In this document: piece by piece, positions 27,974 to 38,698 of the stretch
Numbering within the stretch: position 1 is the first letter of the stretch
Layout of the letters: every line of letters starts with the position of its first letter
Assembly: GCA_021851785.1 (NCBI GenBank)
Contig: JAJZBV010000006.1
Location: forward strand, 54,480-118,479
DNA length: 64,000 nucleotides
Source: Pseudomonadota bacterium
GTDB taxonomy: Bacteria > Pseudomonadota > Alphaproteobacteria > Acetobacterales > Acetobacteraceae
Direction of reading: 5' to 3'
Position numbers and translations under genes: made by a program
Notes under the pieces: generated by a model
Database searches by the model: none
Told to the model about the DNA's origin: nothing
The model's input: only the letters and a program-made list of their open reading frames with translations

Positions 27974-28705
27974 ATGATTCAAATGATACCGCGCCCCCGA
28001 ACGGCCGGCAAAGGGTCGGGAAAACTCGTGGGATATCTCCTCCTCGCTCTCGGCGGCCTCTGCCTCGCGGCGGCTCCCGCCGCGGCGGCCGTGCTGGATG
28101 AGAGCCTGACCGATTATGTCGGGAGCGGCACGCCTTCCTTGGCATCGCCCTACGGCACCGTCACCTTGAACGACAACGGCGGGCCCGATGTCACGGTCAC
28201 CGTGGCACTGGCCTCGGGGGTCGGCTTCGTCAATACCGGCGCCGGCTATTCCCTGACCTGGGATCTGGCCGGCGCGCCGACGATCACCGTGCCGGCGAAT
28301 TCCTTGACCCCCGGGTTTTCCCTGGTCTCTTCGTCCCCCGGGTCATTGACCGCGGGCGGGAGCGGCAGTTGGGATTACGCCATCGCCTGCGCGACGGCGA
28401 CCTGCGGGCATGGCGGCAACAGCCCGTATACGGGTCCGCTCAGCTTCACCATCGACAACGTCGCCCTCGCCGATTTCATCGCCAACGGGAGCGGCAATGA
28501 TTTCAGCGCCGATGTCTGCCTCGGGGTCTCGAACGGCTCGTGCAGCGGCGGCATCACCGGTGTGGTCGTGGCCAATACCGGCACCACCGGTCAAAGCACC
28601 GTGCCGGAACCCGCTACGATATCGCTTTTCGGCGCCGCTCTCGGCACCCTCGCCCTCCTCCGCCGCCGCGGAGCGCGGCGCTCCGGGTCACCCAGCCAGG
28701 GGTGA
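27974..28705 (+). CDS. PEP-CTERM sorting-domain protein
   Basis: N-terminal hydrophobic signal '[20 protein letters not shown]'; C-terminal '[27 protein letters not shown]'. Confidence 0.85.
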   Translation: MIQMIPRPRTAGKGSGKLVGYLLLALGGLCLAAAPAAAAVLDESLTDYVGSGTPSLASPYGTVTLNDNGGPDVTVTVALASGVGFVNTGAGYSLTWDLAGAPTITVPANSLTPGFSLVSSSPGSLTAGGSGSWDYAIACATATCGHGGNSPYTGPLSFTIDNVALADFIANGSGNDFSADVCLGVSNGSCSGGITGVVVANTGTTGQSTVPEPATISLFGAALGTLALLRRRGARRSGSPSQG

Positions 28706-29524
28706 CTTCGCGAGGTCGTCGAACGCCTTGAGCCGCGCGAGCAGGGCCGGCATCGCGGCCAGCGGGATCATGTTCGGCCCGTCGCTCGGGGCGCGGTCGG
28801 GATCGGGGTGGGTTTCGATGAAGAGCGCGGCGACCCCGACCGCCAGCGCCGCGCGAGCAAGAACGGGCGCAAAACGACGCTCGCCGCCCGAGGCGGTGCC
28901 GGCGCCGCCCGGCAATTGCACCGAGTGCGTCGCGTCGAACACCACCGGATAGCCGGTCTCGGCCATGATCGGCAGCGCCCGGAAATCGCTCACCAGCATG
29001 TTGTAGCCGAAACTCGCGCCGCGCTCGGTCAGCAGGATACGGCGGTTGCCGGTGCTGGCGATCTTGGCGGCGACATGCGCCATGTCCCAGGGCGCGAGGA
29101 ACTGGCCCTTTTTCACGTTGATCGCGGCCCCGGTTTCGCCGGCGGCGAGGAGAAGATCGGTCTGGCGGCAGAGAAAGGCCGGGATTTGCAGGATATCGAC
29201 GGCGGCGGCGACCGGCGCGCATTGGCCGGCATCGTGAACGTCGGTGAGCACGGGAATGCCGAACCGCGCCCGCAACTCGGCCAGAATGTCGAGCCCCGCC
29301 GCCATCCCGACGCCGCGCGCGGCGCCGACGCTGGTGCGGTTGGCCTTATCGAAGCTGCTTTTATAGATCAAGGGAATGCCAAGCTCGCGCGTCATCGCGA
29401 CGAGCGCCCCGGCGACCTCGATCGCGTGCTCGCGGCTTTCGATCTGGCAAGGGCCGGCGATCAGCGCAAACGGGAGGTTGTTGCCGATGGTAACCGGGCC
29501 GATGGTGACGCTGTTTTCGGCCAT
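28688..29524 (-). CDS. kdsA: 3-deoxy-8-phosphooctulonate synthase
   Basis: '[23 protein letters not shown]', '[20 protein letters not shown]', '[13 protein letters not shown]', '[18 protein letters not shown]'. Confidence 0.95.
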   Translation of the reverse strand: MAENSVTIGPVTIGNNLPFALIAGPCQIESREHAIEVAGALVAMTRELGIPLIYKSSFDKANRTSVGAARGVGMAAGLDILAELRARFGIPVLTDVHDAGQCAPVAAAVDILQIPAFLCRQTDLLLAAGETGAAINVKKGQFLAPWDMAHVAAKIASTGNRRILLTERGASFGYNMLVSDFRALPIMAETGYPVVFDATHSVQLPGGAGTASGGERRFAPVLARAALAVGVAALFIETHPDPDRAPSDGPNMIPLAAMPALLARLKAFDDLAKSPLAG

Positions 29525-29534
29525 CGCGCCCTTC

Positions 29535-31172
<1,638 letters not shown>

Positions 31173-31226
31173 TCAGTCTAGACCATCCGCGCGGCGGAGG
31201 GAAACCGGTTTCGACATCCGCCGGTC

Positions 31227-31670
31227 TCAGTTGGTCGGCACCGGCGGCGCGGCCGGTTTGGCGGGCGCGCTCGCCGCCGGCGCATTCGGCGCGGCGGGCG
31301 CGGGCGCATTCGGCGCGGCCGCGGGCGTGGCTGTATTTTGCACGGGCGTGGCCGGCATCGCAGCGCCCTTGGCCGGCGGGCCGGGGAGAGCGCTTGCCGC
31401 CGGCGGCGGCGCGAGGTCGAGCAGACCGCGGCCAGTGCTGCCGGCGCCGCGATCGAGGAGGGCGAGCACCAGGGCGAGGCCCATGAACAAGGTCGCGAGA
31501 ACGGCGGTGGCGCGGGTGAGCAGATTGGCGGTGCCGCGCCCGCTCATCAGCCCGCCCATGCCCTGCGAGGAGCCGATGCCAAGCCCGCCGCCCTCGCTCC
31601 TTTGGATCAGCACGATGCCGATCAGGGCGATGGTGACGAACAAATGCAGAATGATCAGAACATTGGTCAT
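31227..31670 (-). CDS. secG: Preprotein translocase subunit SecG
   Basis: 'VLIILHLFVTIALIGIVLIQRSEGGGLGIGSSQGMGGLMSGRGTANLLTRATAVLATLFM' with Ala/Pro-rich tail. Confidence 0.92.
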   Translation of the reverse strand: MTNVLIILHLFVTIALIGIVLIQRSEGGGLGIGSSQGMGGLMSGRGTANLLTRATAVLATLFMGLALVLALLDRGAGSTGRGLLDLAPPPAASALPGPPAKGAAMPATPVQNTATPAAAPNAPAPAAPNAPAASAPAKPAAPPVPTN

Positions 31671-31724
31671 CGGCGATCCTTGCGCGAGCGCGCGGGAGGC
31701 GATCCTTGCGCGGGCGGGCGGGTT

Positions 31725-32495
31725 CTAGCCCGCGACAGGTGTCCTGCCAAGCGCCGGCGCCATGGCGGCGCCGGCGATCGCGAGAAAATCGCCGGGAACC
31801 AGGCTCGCGCCCCCGACCAGGGCGCCGCCGACCTCGGGAAGCGCGAGCACGGCGGCGGCGTTGGCGGGCTTGACCGAGCCGCCATAAAGGATGGCGATCG
31901 CCCCCCCGGCCGCGCCGAACCGGGCGCGGAGGGCGGCGCGGATCGCGCCATGCATGGCGGCGATGTCGGCCTCGCTCGGGATGCGCCCGCTGCCGATCGC
32001 CCAGATCGGCTCATAAGCGACCAGCCCCACCACGCCGGCGGTGAAATCCTCGGGCAGAGAGGCGGCGAGTTGGCCCAGTACCACCGCGTCCGCACGGCCC
32101 GCCTGGCGCGCCGCCTCGTCCTCGCCGACGCAGACGATCGGCGTGAGCCCCGCCGCCCGTGCCGCGCCGACCTTGGCGCGCACCTTCGCGTCGCTCTCGC
32201 CATGGTCGGCGCGGCGCTCGGAATGGCCAAGGATGACATGGCTCGCCCCGGCCTCGCGCAACATCCCGGCGGCGATATCGCCGGTATGGGCGCCGGAGAC
32301 CCGCTCATGGCAATCCTGACCGCCGATGGCGATGCCGGGGAGCGCCTGGGCGAGCGGCGCGATCAGCGTCGCCGGCGGGCAGAGCACGAGGTCACAGGGA
32401 AGCGAGGCGGCGCGGGCGTAGACTTCCCGCGCCATCTCGTCGACCAACGCCCGCGAGCCGTTCATTTTCCAGTTGCCGATGATGATTTGCCGCAT
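31725..32495 (-). CDS. tpiA: Triosephosphate isomerase
   Basis: '[18 protein letters not shown]', '[15 protein letters not shown]', '[20 protein letters not shown]', '[31 protein letters not shown]'; start re-set from ORF track (the longer ORF runs into the tRNA). Confidence 0.95.
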   Translation of the reverse strand: MRQIIIGNWKMNGSRALVDEMAREVYARAASLPCDLVLCPPATLIAPLAQALPGIAIGGQDCHERVSGAHTGDIAAGMLREAGASHVILGHSERRADHGESDAKVRAKVGAARAAGLTPIVCVGEDEAARQAGRADAVVLGQLAASLPEDFTAGVVGLVAYEPIWAIGSGRIPSEADIAAMHGAIRAALRARFGAAGGAIAILYGGSVKPANAAAVLALPEVGGALVGGASLVPGDFLAIAGAAMAPALGRTPVAG

Positions 32496-32521
32496 CGCTC
32501 GCCCCGCGCTTTGGAATATCC

Positions 32522-32611
32522 CTGCGAAGAAAAATCTTCTTTCGACTTCCGAAAAAGAAGCCAAAAAGACTTCCTTCCCGGTTCTCGGCGCGGCCCTGCC
32601 GCAGGCGGCCA
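32522..32611. repeat. Dispersed intergenic repeat, copy 1
   Basis: 'gaagaaaaatcttcttt...gaaaaagaagccaaaaagactt...ttctcggcgcggccctgccgcaggcggcc' aligns with 59320..59405. Confidence 0.65.
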
Positions 32612-32637
32612 AAAATGATGGATTTCCGCCGCTCGTT

Positions 32638-32714
32638 TGGTCGGGCAGGCGGGATTTGAACCCACGACCCCCAGTCCCCCAGACTGATGCGCTACCAGGC
32701 TGCGCTACTGCCCG
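32638..32714 (-). tRNA. tRNA-Pro (anticodon GGG), CCA encoded
   Basis: Minus strand CGGGCAGTAGCGCAGCCTGGTAGCGCATCAGTCTGGGGGACTGGGGGTCGTGGGTTCAAATCCCGCCTGCCCGACCA folds as cloverleaf; loop CTGGGGG. Confidence 0.95.
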
Positions 32715-32826
32715 ACCGAGCCGGCAAACGGCGCTCTCCCTGTAGCAGCGCCGCCCGGCGGCCGCAACGCTCCGCGAGCGCGACGCGCCCGACAAAAACC
32801 GGGTGCCCGACAAAAATCGGGTAAAA

Positions 32827-32859
32827 GAGCTAAGGAGGGGCGGCGCCCCTCCTTAGCTC
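32827..32859 (-). terminator. Intrinsic terminator overlapping the CHRD gene stop codon
   Basis: Perfect 15-bp inverted repeat GAGCTAAGGAGGGGC-GGC-GCCCCTCCTTAGCTC, followed on minus strand by TTTTA. Confidence 0.8.
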
Positions 32860-33319
32860 ACATCGCCGTGGGAACCACCTGGCCGCGGATCTCGCCGCCG
32901 GGATGATCCTTGGTGTGGATGTTGATGTACCAATCGCCGGCCATCATCTCCTTGGCGTCGGCCTCGGAGAGGGTGGCCTCGCCGGTGATCGGGCCGTTGA
33001 CGGCGCTGCCCTTCTTGCTCAGCCAGAGCTTCACCCCGGCATTCTTGCCCATGCCGGCGGGGCCGTGGAAATGCGCCATCGTCACTTCGCTGGAGAGATT
33101 CTCGTAGGTCACGTTCCAGGTCAGCTTGCGGCTGGCGGGGTCGAAGGTGAGGCGCGCCATCCCGCTGCCTTTGGTCGCGACCGGCGGCACCTGCTCGGCG
33201 CCGCTGAGCTTGACGGCGAAAGACATCGCCGCCGCGAACGCCAGCCTCACCCCGCCGAGACCAGCGCCAACCACACCAATGGTGCCAAAAAACGCCCGCC
33301 GAGACACTTCCTTCGCCAT
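32858..33319 (-). CDS. CHRD-domain protein with Tat-like signal
   Basis: 'MAKEVSRRAFFGTIGVVGAGLGG' twin-arginine; 'FAVKLSGAEQVPPVATKGSGMARLTFDPASRKLTWNVTYENL...HFHGPAGMGKNAGV...INIHTKDHPGGEIRGQV'; GGAGG RBS. Confidence 0.87.
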   Translation of the reverse strand: MAKEVSRRAFFGTIGVVGAGLGGVRLAFAAAMSFAVKLSGAEQVPPVATKGSGMARLTFDPASRKLTWNVTYENLSSEVTMAHFHGPAGMGKNAGVKLWLSKKGSAVNGPITGEATLSEADAKEMMAGDWYINIHTKDHPGGEIRGQVVPTAM

Positions 33320-33536
33320 CGCGACCTCCATTAATCGGGTTCCGGGGCGGCGATGATGGCGCATCTCGGGGACGAAGGCCAGGGATTGACGATCAACGGA
33401 AGGGGCGGCGCTTGCTTACGATGGCGGATCGCGCGACAACGTGACATGAGCGAATGATCATTCACATTTGGTCATGGCCGCCCGACCTGGCTCGGGCGAC
33501 AACCGGCTTTGTCATGAGACCTGAAGGGGGAGCACC

Positions 33537-34295
33537 GTGGATCTGGCAAACCGTACCGTCATCGTAACCGGCGGCGCCTCCGGTATCGGCCGGGCGACGG
33601 CGCTGCTGCTGGCCCGCGAAGGCGCGCGCGTCTCGGTCGGCGATATCGACGCCGAGCGCGGGCACGCGCTCGCGGCCGAAGCCAAGGGCGCCGGTCTCGC
33701 GATCGCGTTTCTGCCGCTCGACCTCACCGATCCGGCATCGATCGAGGATTTCGCGGCCGCCGTGCATCGCGGGGTCGCGCCGGCGGGTGGGGCGGTGGAC
33801 GGGCTGGTGAACGCCGCCGGCTGGAGCCTCGTCGAGAATTTTCTCGATAACACGCCGGAGATGTGGGAGCGCACCATCGCCATCAACCTGATGGCCGCGG
33901 TGCGGCTGACGCGCGCCGTGCTGGCGCCGATGATCGCCGCCGGGCGCGGCAAGATCGTCAATATCGCGAGCGACGCCGGGCGCGTCGGCAGCATGGGCGA
34001 GACCGTCTATGCCGCCGCCAAGGGTGGGCTGATCGCCTTCACCAAATCGCTCGCCCGCGAGATGGCGCGGCACCGGCTGAACGTGAATTGCGTCTGCCCG
34101 GGGCCGACCAACACGCCGATGTTCGTCCATCAGCCCGACAAGCGCAAGGAAGCGCTGATCCGCGCGATCCCGTTCCGCCGCGCCGCCGAGCCGAGCGAAA
34201 TCGCCGAGGCGGTCCTGTTCTTCCTCGGCCCGCGCTCGGACTACATCACCGGCCAGACGCTGAGCGTGAGCGGCGGGCTGACCCTCGCCTCATGA
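33537..34295 (+). CDS. SDR family oxidoreductase (3-oxoacyl/hydroxyacyl-type), GTG start
   Basis: '[26 protein letters not shown]', 'NAAGW', '[22 protein letters not shown]'. Confidence 0.87.
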   Translation: MDLANRTVIVTGGASGIGRATALLLAREGARVSVGDIDAERGHALAAEAKGAGLAIAFLPLDLTDPASIEDFAAAVHRGVAPAGGAVDGLVNAAGWSLVENFLDNTPEMWERTIAINLMAAVRLTRAVLAPMIAAGRGKIVNIASDAGRVGSMGETVYAAAKGGLIAFTKSLAREMARHRLNVNCVCPGPTNTPMFVHQPDKRKEALIRAIPFRRAAEPSEIAEAVLFFLGPRSDYITGQTLSVSGGLTLAS

Positions 34296-34699
34296 GCCAT
34301 CCCTCCCCGGCAAGCAGCGCCCCGGCAAGTAGCAAAAGGCGATCCGCCATGACACTGAGCCACGGCCGCGACGAAATCGATTTCGCGCAGTATCGGCCGC
34401 GCCATTTCCGGTGGGCGATGGACGGCGCCGAAGCCGAACGTTTCGGCTTTTTCAACCGCCTCGTCGCGGCCGAGACGCTGGCGGCGAAGGCCGAGGCCCT
34501 CGCCACTTCTCTCGCCAACGGCCCCAGTTTCGTCCATGCGATGACCAAGCGCTGCCTGCATCAGGAGGGGAACATGTCGATCGACCAGGCGATCGAGGCG
34601 GAGGCGCAGGCGCAGGCGATCTGCATGCAGACGAAGGATTTCGGCCGCGCCTATCGCGCCTTCGTCGCCAAGCAGAAACCGGCGTTCGAAGACAACTGA
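34292..34699 (+). pseudogene. Internally deleted enoyl-CoA hydratase-like remnant
   Basis: '[12 protein letters not shown]' N-terminal-like segment joined in frame to crotonase C-terminus '[42 protein letters not shown]...'; catalytic core absent. Confidence 0.65.
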
Positions 34700-34718
34700 G
34701 CCACGGAGGGGCATCGCC

Positions 34719-35897
34719 ATGGCCGACACCACTTTCCTCGACTGGCCGTTTTTCGAGGATCGGCACCGCGATTTCGCCCACCGCCTCGACGCCTGGGCGG
34801 TCGAGGCCATCGGTGCCGCCGCCCATGATCCGGCCGACCTCGATGCCGCCTGCCGGCAGCTCGCGCGCGAACTCGGCGCCGCCGGCTGGCTCGCGCCGGC
34901 GGTGCCGGAAGCCGGGGCGGAGGGGTTCGACCTCCGCACGGTTTGCCTCGCGCGCGAAATCCTGGCCCGCCATTCCGGCCTCGCCGATTTCGTTTTCGCG
35001 ATGCAGGGTCTGGGGAGCGGCGCGATCACCCTGTTCGCCGACGAGGCGCAACGCCAGCGCCTTTTGCCGCCGGTGCGGGCCGGCCGGCATCTGGCCGCCT
35101 TCGCTCTCTCCGAACCCGATGCCGGCTCGGATGTCGCGGCTTTGACCACCACCGCGACCCGCGTTCCCGGCGGCTGGCGTCTCGATGGCACGAAAACCTG
35201 GATTTCCAATGGCGGCCTCGCCGCGCATTACGTGGTGTTCGCCCGCACCGGCGAGGCCCCCGGCGCCAAGGGGCTCAGCGCTTTCCTGGTGATGGCCGAT
35301 ACGCCGGGCCTCCGCATCGCCGAGCGCATCCCCGTCATCGCGCCGCATCCGCTGGCAACCCTCCGCTTCGAAGCCTGCGTCGTTCCCGAAGACGCGCTCC
35401 TCGGCCAGGCGGGGGACGGCTTCGCCGTCGCCATGGCGACGCTCGACCGCTTTCGTCCCTCGGTCGGCGCGGCGGCGTTGGGCTTCGCGCGCCGCGCCCT
35501 CGATGAGGCGGTCGTCCGTGCCGAGCAGCGCCGCATGTTCGGCCGCCGGCTGGCCGACCAGCAGATCACCCAGGCCAAGATCGCCGACATGGCAACCGCC
35601 GTCGATGCCAGCGCGCTGCTCGTCTACCGCGCCGCCTGGCGCCACGATACCGGCCAGGCGCGCATCAGCCGCGAGGCGGCGATGGCCAAGCTGCACGCGA
35701 CCGAAATGGCGCAAAGGGTGATCGACGACGCGGTGCAGATCTTCGGCGGGCTCGGGGTGAGAACCGGCGTCACGGTGGAGGCGCTGTATCGCGAAATCCG
35801 CGCGCTGCGCATCTATGAGGGCGCGAGCGAGGTGCAGAAGCTGATCATCGCCCGCCAGGTCATGCGCGCGGCGGCCGGTGCCGCGCCGCGGGCCTGA
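34719..35897 (+). CDS. Acyl-CoA dehydrogenase
   Basis: '[40 protein letters not shown]', '[23 protein letters not shown]', '[41 protein letters not shown]'. Confidence 0.9.
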   Translation: MADTTFLDWPFFEDRHRDFAHRLDAWAVEAIGAAAHDPADLDAACRQLARELGAAGWLAPAVPEAGAEGFDLRTVCLAREILARHSGLADFVFAMQGLGSGAITLFADEAQRQRLLPPVRAGRHLAAFALSEPDAGSDVAALTTTATRVPGGWRLDGTKTWISNGGLAAHYVVFARTGEAPGAKGLSAFLVMADTPGLRIAERIPVIAPHPLATLRFEACVVPEDALLGQAGDGFAVAMATLDRFRPSVGAAALGFARRALDEAVVRAEQRRMFGRRLADQQITQAKIADMATAVDASALLVYRAAWRHDTGQARISREAAMAKLHATEMAQRVIDDAVQIFGGLGVRTGVTVEALYREIRALRIYEGASEVQKLIIARQVMRAAAGAAPRA

Positions 35898-35915
35898 TCG
35901 CGATGCCAAAAAAGA

Positions 35916-35936
35916 CGCCCGGCGAGTGGCCGGGCG
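35916..35936 (-). terminator. Intrinsic terminator (minus strand)
   Basis: CGCCCGGC-gagtg-GCCGGGCG hairpin followed on minus strand by TCTTTTTTGG. Confidence 0.6.
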
Positions 35937-36076
35937 CAAGGTTTGGTTTCCGAACTCCGACGCGGGCGGGAAACCCGCGTCGCTCACCGAGGGGTGGTGC
36001 TCTGTCTCGCGCGCCCTCACGAACGGCGGGAGCGCGCGGGATCAGGCGCCACTGGGAATGGACGCACCCCCCTCCC

Positions 36077-36289
36077 TCAGCCATTTCCGTTAGGAGATGA
36101 CTGATCCGTATGGGCCGCGGGGGCGCGGCCGTAGCCCTGCAAGGCGACCTGGTAGGTATGCGCCTTGCCGATCTGATGAATGCCCGCCCGCGCCGCCGGC
36201 TGGCCGGCACCGGCCCGATCGGGTTGGAGTACGGCGCCTCCCGCAAGCAGGCCGAGGGAGACACCCGTCACGATAAGAATGCGCCGCAT
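36077..36289 (-). CDS. Small putative secreted peptide (70 aa)
   Basis: 'MRRILIVTGVSLGLLAGGAVLQPDRAGAG...' signal-like; GGAGAG RBS; minus-strand terminator downstream. Confidence 0.5.
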   Translation of the reverse strand: MRRILIVTGVSLGLLAGGAVLQPDRAGAGQPAARAGIHQIGKAHTYQVALQGYGRAPAAHTDQSSPNGNG

Positions 36290-36359
36290 AGGAACTCTCC
36301 TCATGCTGATATCCGTCAGGCCACGAATAACTCGTGGCACGACCGACAACAAAAGGTAT

Positions 36360-36375
36360 AATAGCATTTGCTATT
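36360..36375. promoter_or_regulatory. Perfect palindrome in divergent intergenic region (operator candidate)
   Basis: AATAGCA-TT-TGCTATT overlapping a TATAAT-like string between the 36289 (-) and 36491 (+) starts. Confidence 0.35.
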
Positions 36376-36490
36376 GGATGCAACGTGATTGACGGAAATT
36401 TGAACCAACCTCTGGCGAGGCTTGCGCGCCACCCCCGAAACCATGCAGGCTGCGGTGACCGTCACCCTGTCTTCGCTCATGAGGTGCCCC

Positions 36491-37546
36491 ATGCCGCCCA
36501 TCGTCCCTCGCTGGTCCGGTTGCTTCGCTCTTGGCATGATCCTGTGGCTATCACTCCTCGCCAGCCTCCCGCTCGCCGGGGCGCGGGCGGCGGGCTCGGG
36601 CTCGCCGACCCTGGATGCGGTGCGCGCGCGCGGCCTGCTCATCTGCGGCGTCGCCGGCAACGCCGCCGGCTTCTCGCTCCCCGACAGCCAGGGCGTGATG
36701 CAGGGGATCGACGCCGAGGGTTGCCGCGCCATCGCCGCCGCCGTGCTCGGTGATCAGCACAAGGTGAAATTCGTCCCGACCACCACCGAAAACCGCTTCA
36801 CCGCGCTGCAATCCGGCGAGATCGATGTCTTGGTGCGCGAGACCACCTGGACGCTCGGGCGCGAGGCGAGCCTCGGCCTCGAATTCGGGGTCATCAATTT
36901 CTATGACGGCACCGGCTTCCTGGTGAAAAAATCCTCGGGCGTGACCTCGGCCCGCGATCTCGACGGCGCCACCGTCTGTGTCGAGCCCGGCACCTCGACC
37001 GAGCTTGCGATCGCCGATTATTTCCGTGTCAACAACATGAAATACACGCCGGTCGAAATCCAGGATCTCCAGGAAATCCACAACGCCTTCCTCTCCGGGC
37101 GCTGTGACGCCTATTCCACCGACAGCTCGGCGCTCGCCGGGTTCCGCTTCACCCAGGGCGCGCACGCCGAGGATTTCCTGCTTCTACCCGAGCTGATCAG
37201 CAAGGAACCGCTCGGCCCGATGGTGCGCAAGGGCGATGACAAATGGTTCGACATCGTGCGCTGGGTGTCGTTCGCACAAATCACCGGCGAGGAATACGGC
37301 GTCTCCAGCCGCAATATCGATAGTTTCGCCAATACCACCAATCCCGATATCCGCCGCCTGCTCGGGCTCGAAGGCGGTCTCGGCAAGGCGCTCGGCCTCG
37401 ATGACAAATGGGCCTTCTATGTTTTGAAGCAGGTCGGCAATACCGGTGAAGTCTGGAACCGCACGATGGCGCCGCTCGGTCTGCCGCGCGGGCTCAACGG
37501 GCTCTGGAATCGCGGCGGGTTGCTGTTCGCGCCACCGATTCGCTGA
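36491..37546 (+). CDS. aapJ: General L-amino acid ABC transporter substrate-binding protein (AapJ-like)
   Basis: 'TLDAVRARGLLICGVAGNAAGFSLPDSQGVMQGIDAEGCRAIAAAVLGD...VRETTWTLGREASLGLEFGVINFYDGTGFLV'. Confidence 0.9.
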   Translation: MPPIVPRWSGCFALGMILWLSLLASLPLAGARAAGSGSPTLDAVRARGLLICGVAGNAAGFSLPDSQGVMQGIDAEGCRAIAAAVLGDQHKVKFVPTTTENRFTALQSGEIDVLVRETTWTLGREASLGLEFGVINFYDGTGFLVKKSSGVTSARDLDGATVCVEPGTSTELAIADYFRVNNMKYTPVEIQDLQEIHNAFLSGRCDAYSTDSSALAGFRFTQGAHAEDFLLLPELISKEPLGPMVRKGDDKWFDIVRWVSFAQITGEEYGVSSRNIDSFANTTNPDIRRLLGLEGGLGKALGLDDKWAFYVLKQVGNTGEVWNRTMAPLGLPRGLNGLWNRGGLLFAPPIR

Positions 37547-37552
37547 ACGAAG

Positions 37553-38698
37553 ATGATCCGGCCGTCTTTCCGCTCGCCATCATTCCGTTGGCAGGCGCTG
37601 GGATGGCAGGCGCTGGCGCTGGCGGCGGTCGCGCTGATCATCGTCATGTTCACGAAAAACGCGAGCCAGCATCTCGCCGCTCGCCACATCGCGACCGGGT
37701 TCGGCTTTCTCCGCGAGGCGGCGCCGATTCCGATCGGCGAATCCCTTCTCTCATACACGCCATCGGTCAGCAGCTATGGCCGCGCCTTCCTCATCGGCAT
37801 TCTCAACACCCTGAAAGTGGCGATCCCCGGCTGTCTGCTCGCGACCCTGCTCGGCACCCTGATCGGGATCGCGCGGATCTCACCGATCCCGCTGCTCGCG
37901 CGGCTCGCGGCGGTCTATGTCGAAGTGTTGCGCGACCTGCCACTGTTGCTGCAATTGCTGTTCTGGTATGGCGTTTTTCAGACCTTGCCGGCGCCACGGC
38001 AATCCTTCCGGCCGCTCGCCGGGGTGTTCCTCTCCAATCGCGGCATGCGCTTTCCCGCCCTCGCCTGGCAAAGCGGATTCGGCTGGATTTTGTTCGCGGC
38101 GCTCGCCGGGATCGCGCTCGCCATCGTGCTCGCGCGCGCAACGGCGCTCAGCCCGCATCGCGCGCGAAGGCTCGCGGCCTTTCTTCCGATCCCGCTGTTC
38201 CCCGCTCTGGTCTTCGCCGTAACCCGCCCGACGATCATCATCGCGTGGCCGGCCCTGCGCGGGTTCAATTTCCAGGGCGGCATGACGATCAGCCCGGAAT
38301 ACGCGGCGCTCACCACCGGCCTCGTCCTCTATACCGCGAGCTATGTCGCCGAAATCGTTCGCGGCGGCCTGATTTCCGTCGCCCGCGGCCAATGGGAGGC
38401 GGGCGCCGCGCTCGGGCTCTCGCGCGCGGCGGCGCTGCGCCTGATCGTATTGCCGCAGGCGCTTCGTCTCATCATTCCGCCGATGACCAGCCAATATCTC
38501 AATCTCGTCAAGAATTCCTCGCTCGCGGTCGCCATCGGCTATCAGGATCTGGTCTCGATCGCCGATACCGCCCTCAACCAGACCGGTCAGGCGATCGAGG
38601 GGATCGGCCTGATCATGGCGGTCTATCTCACCATCAGCCTCGCGATCAGCCTCGCGATGAATCTCTATAACGCGCGGATCGCGCGGCGGACACGCTGA
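37553..38698 (+). CDS. aapQ: Amino acid ABC transporter permease (AapQ-like)
   Basis: 'NTLKVAIPGCLLATLLGTLIGIARIS...VEVLRDLPLLLQLLFWY...[52 protein letters not shown]'. Confidence 0.9.
   Translation: MIRPSFRSPSFRWQALGWQALALAAVALIIVMFTKNASQHLAARHIATGFGFLREAAPIPIGESLLSYTPSVSSYGRAFLIGILNTLKVAIPGCLLATLLGTLIGIARISPIPLLARLAAVYVEVLRDLPLLLQLLFWYGVFQTLPAPRQSFRPLAGVFLSNRGMRFPALAWQSGFGWILFAALAGIALAIVLARATALSPHRARRLAAFLPIPLFPALVFAVTRPTIIIAWPALRGFNFQGGMTISPEYAALTTGLVLYTASYVAEIVRGGLISVARGQWEAGAALGLSRAAALRLIVLPQALRLIIPPMTSQYLNLVKNSSLAVAIGYQDLVSIADTALNQTGQAIEGIGLIMAVYLTISLAISLAMNLYNARIARRTR

Noticed and set aside
32496-32813. N-terminal extension of the tpiA ORF
   Set aside because: It would translate through tRNA-Pro and the dispersed repeat; '[13 protein letters not shown]' at 32495 is the expected start
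32785-32820. Tandem 'GCCCGACAAAAAYCGGGT' repeat near tRNA-Pro
   Set aside because: Only two units, no neighbouring elements; not CRISPR-like and probably replication slippage
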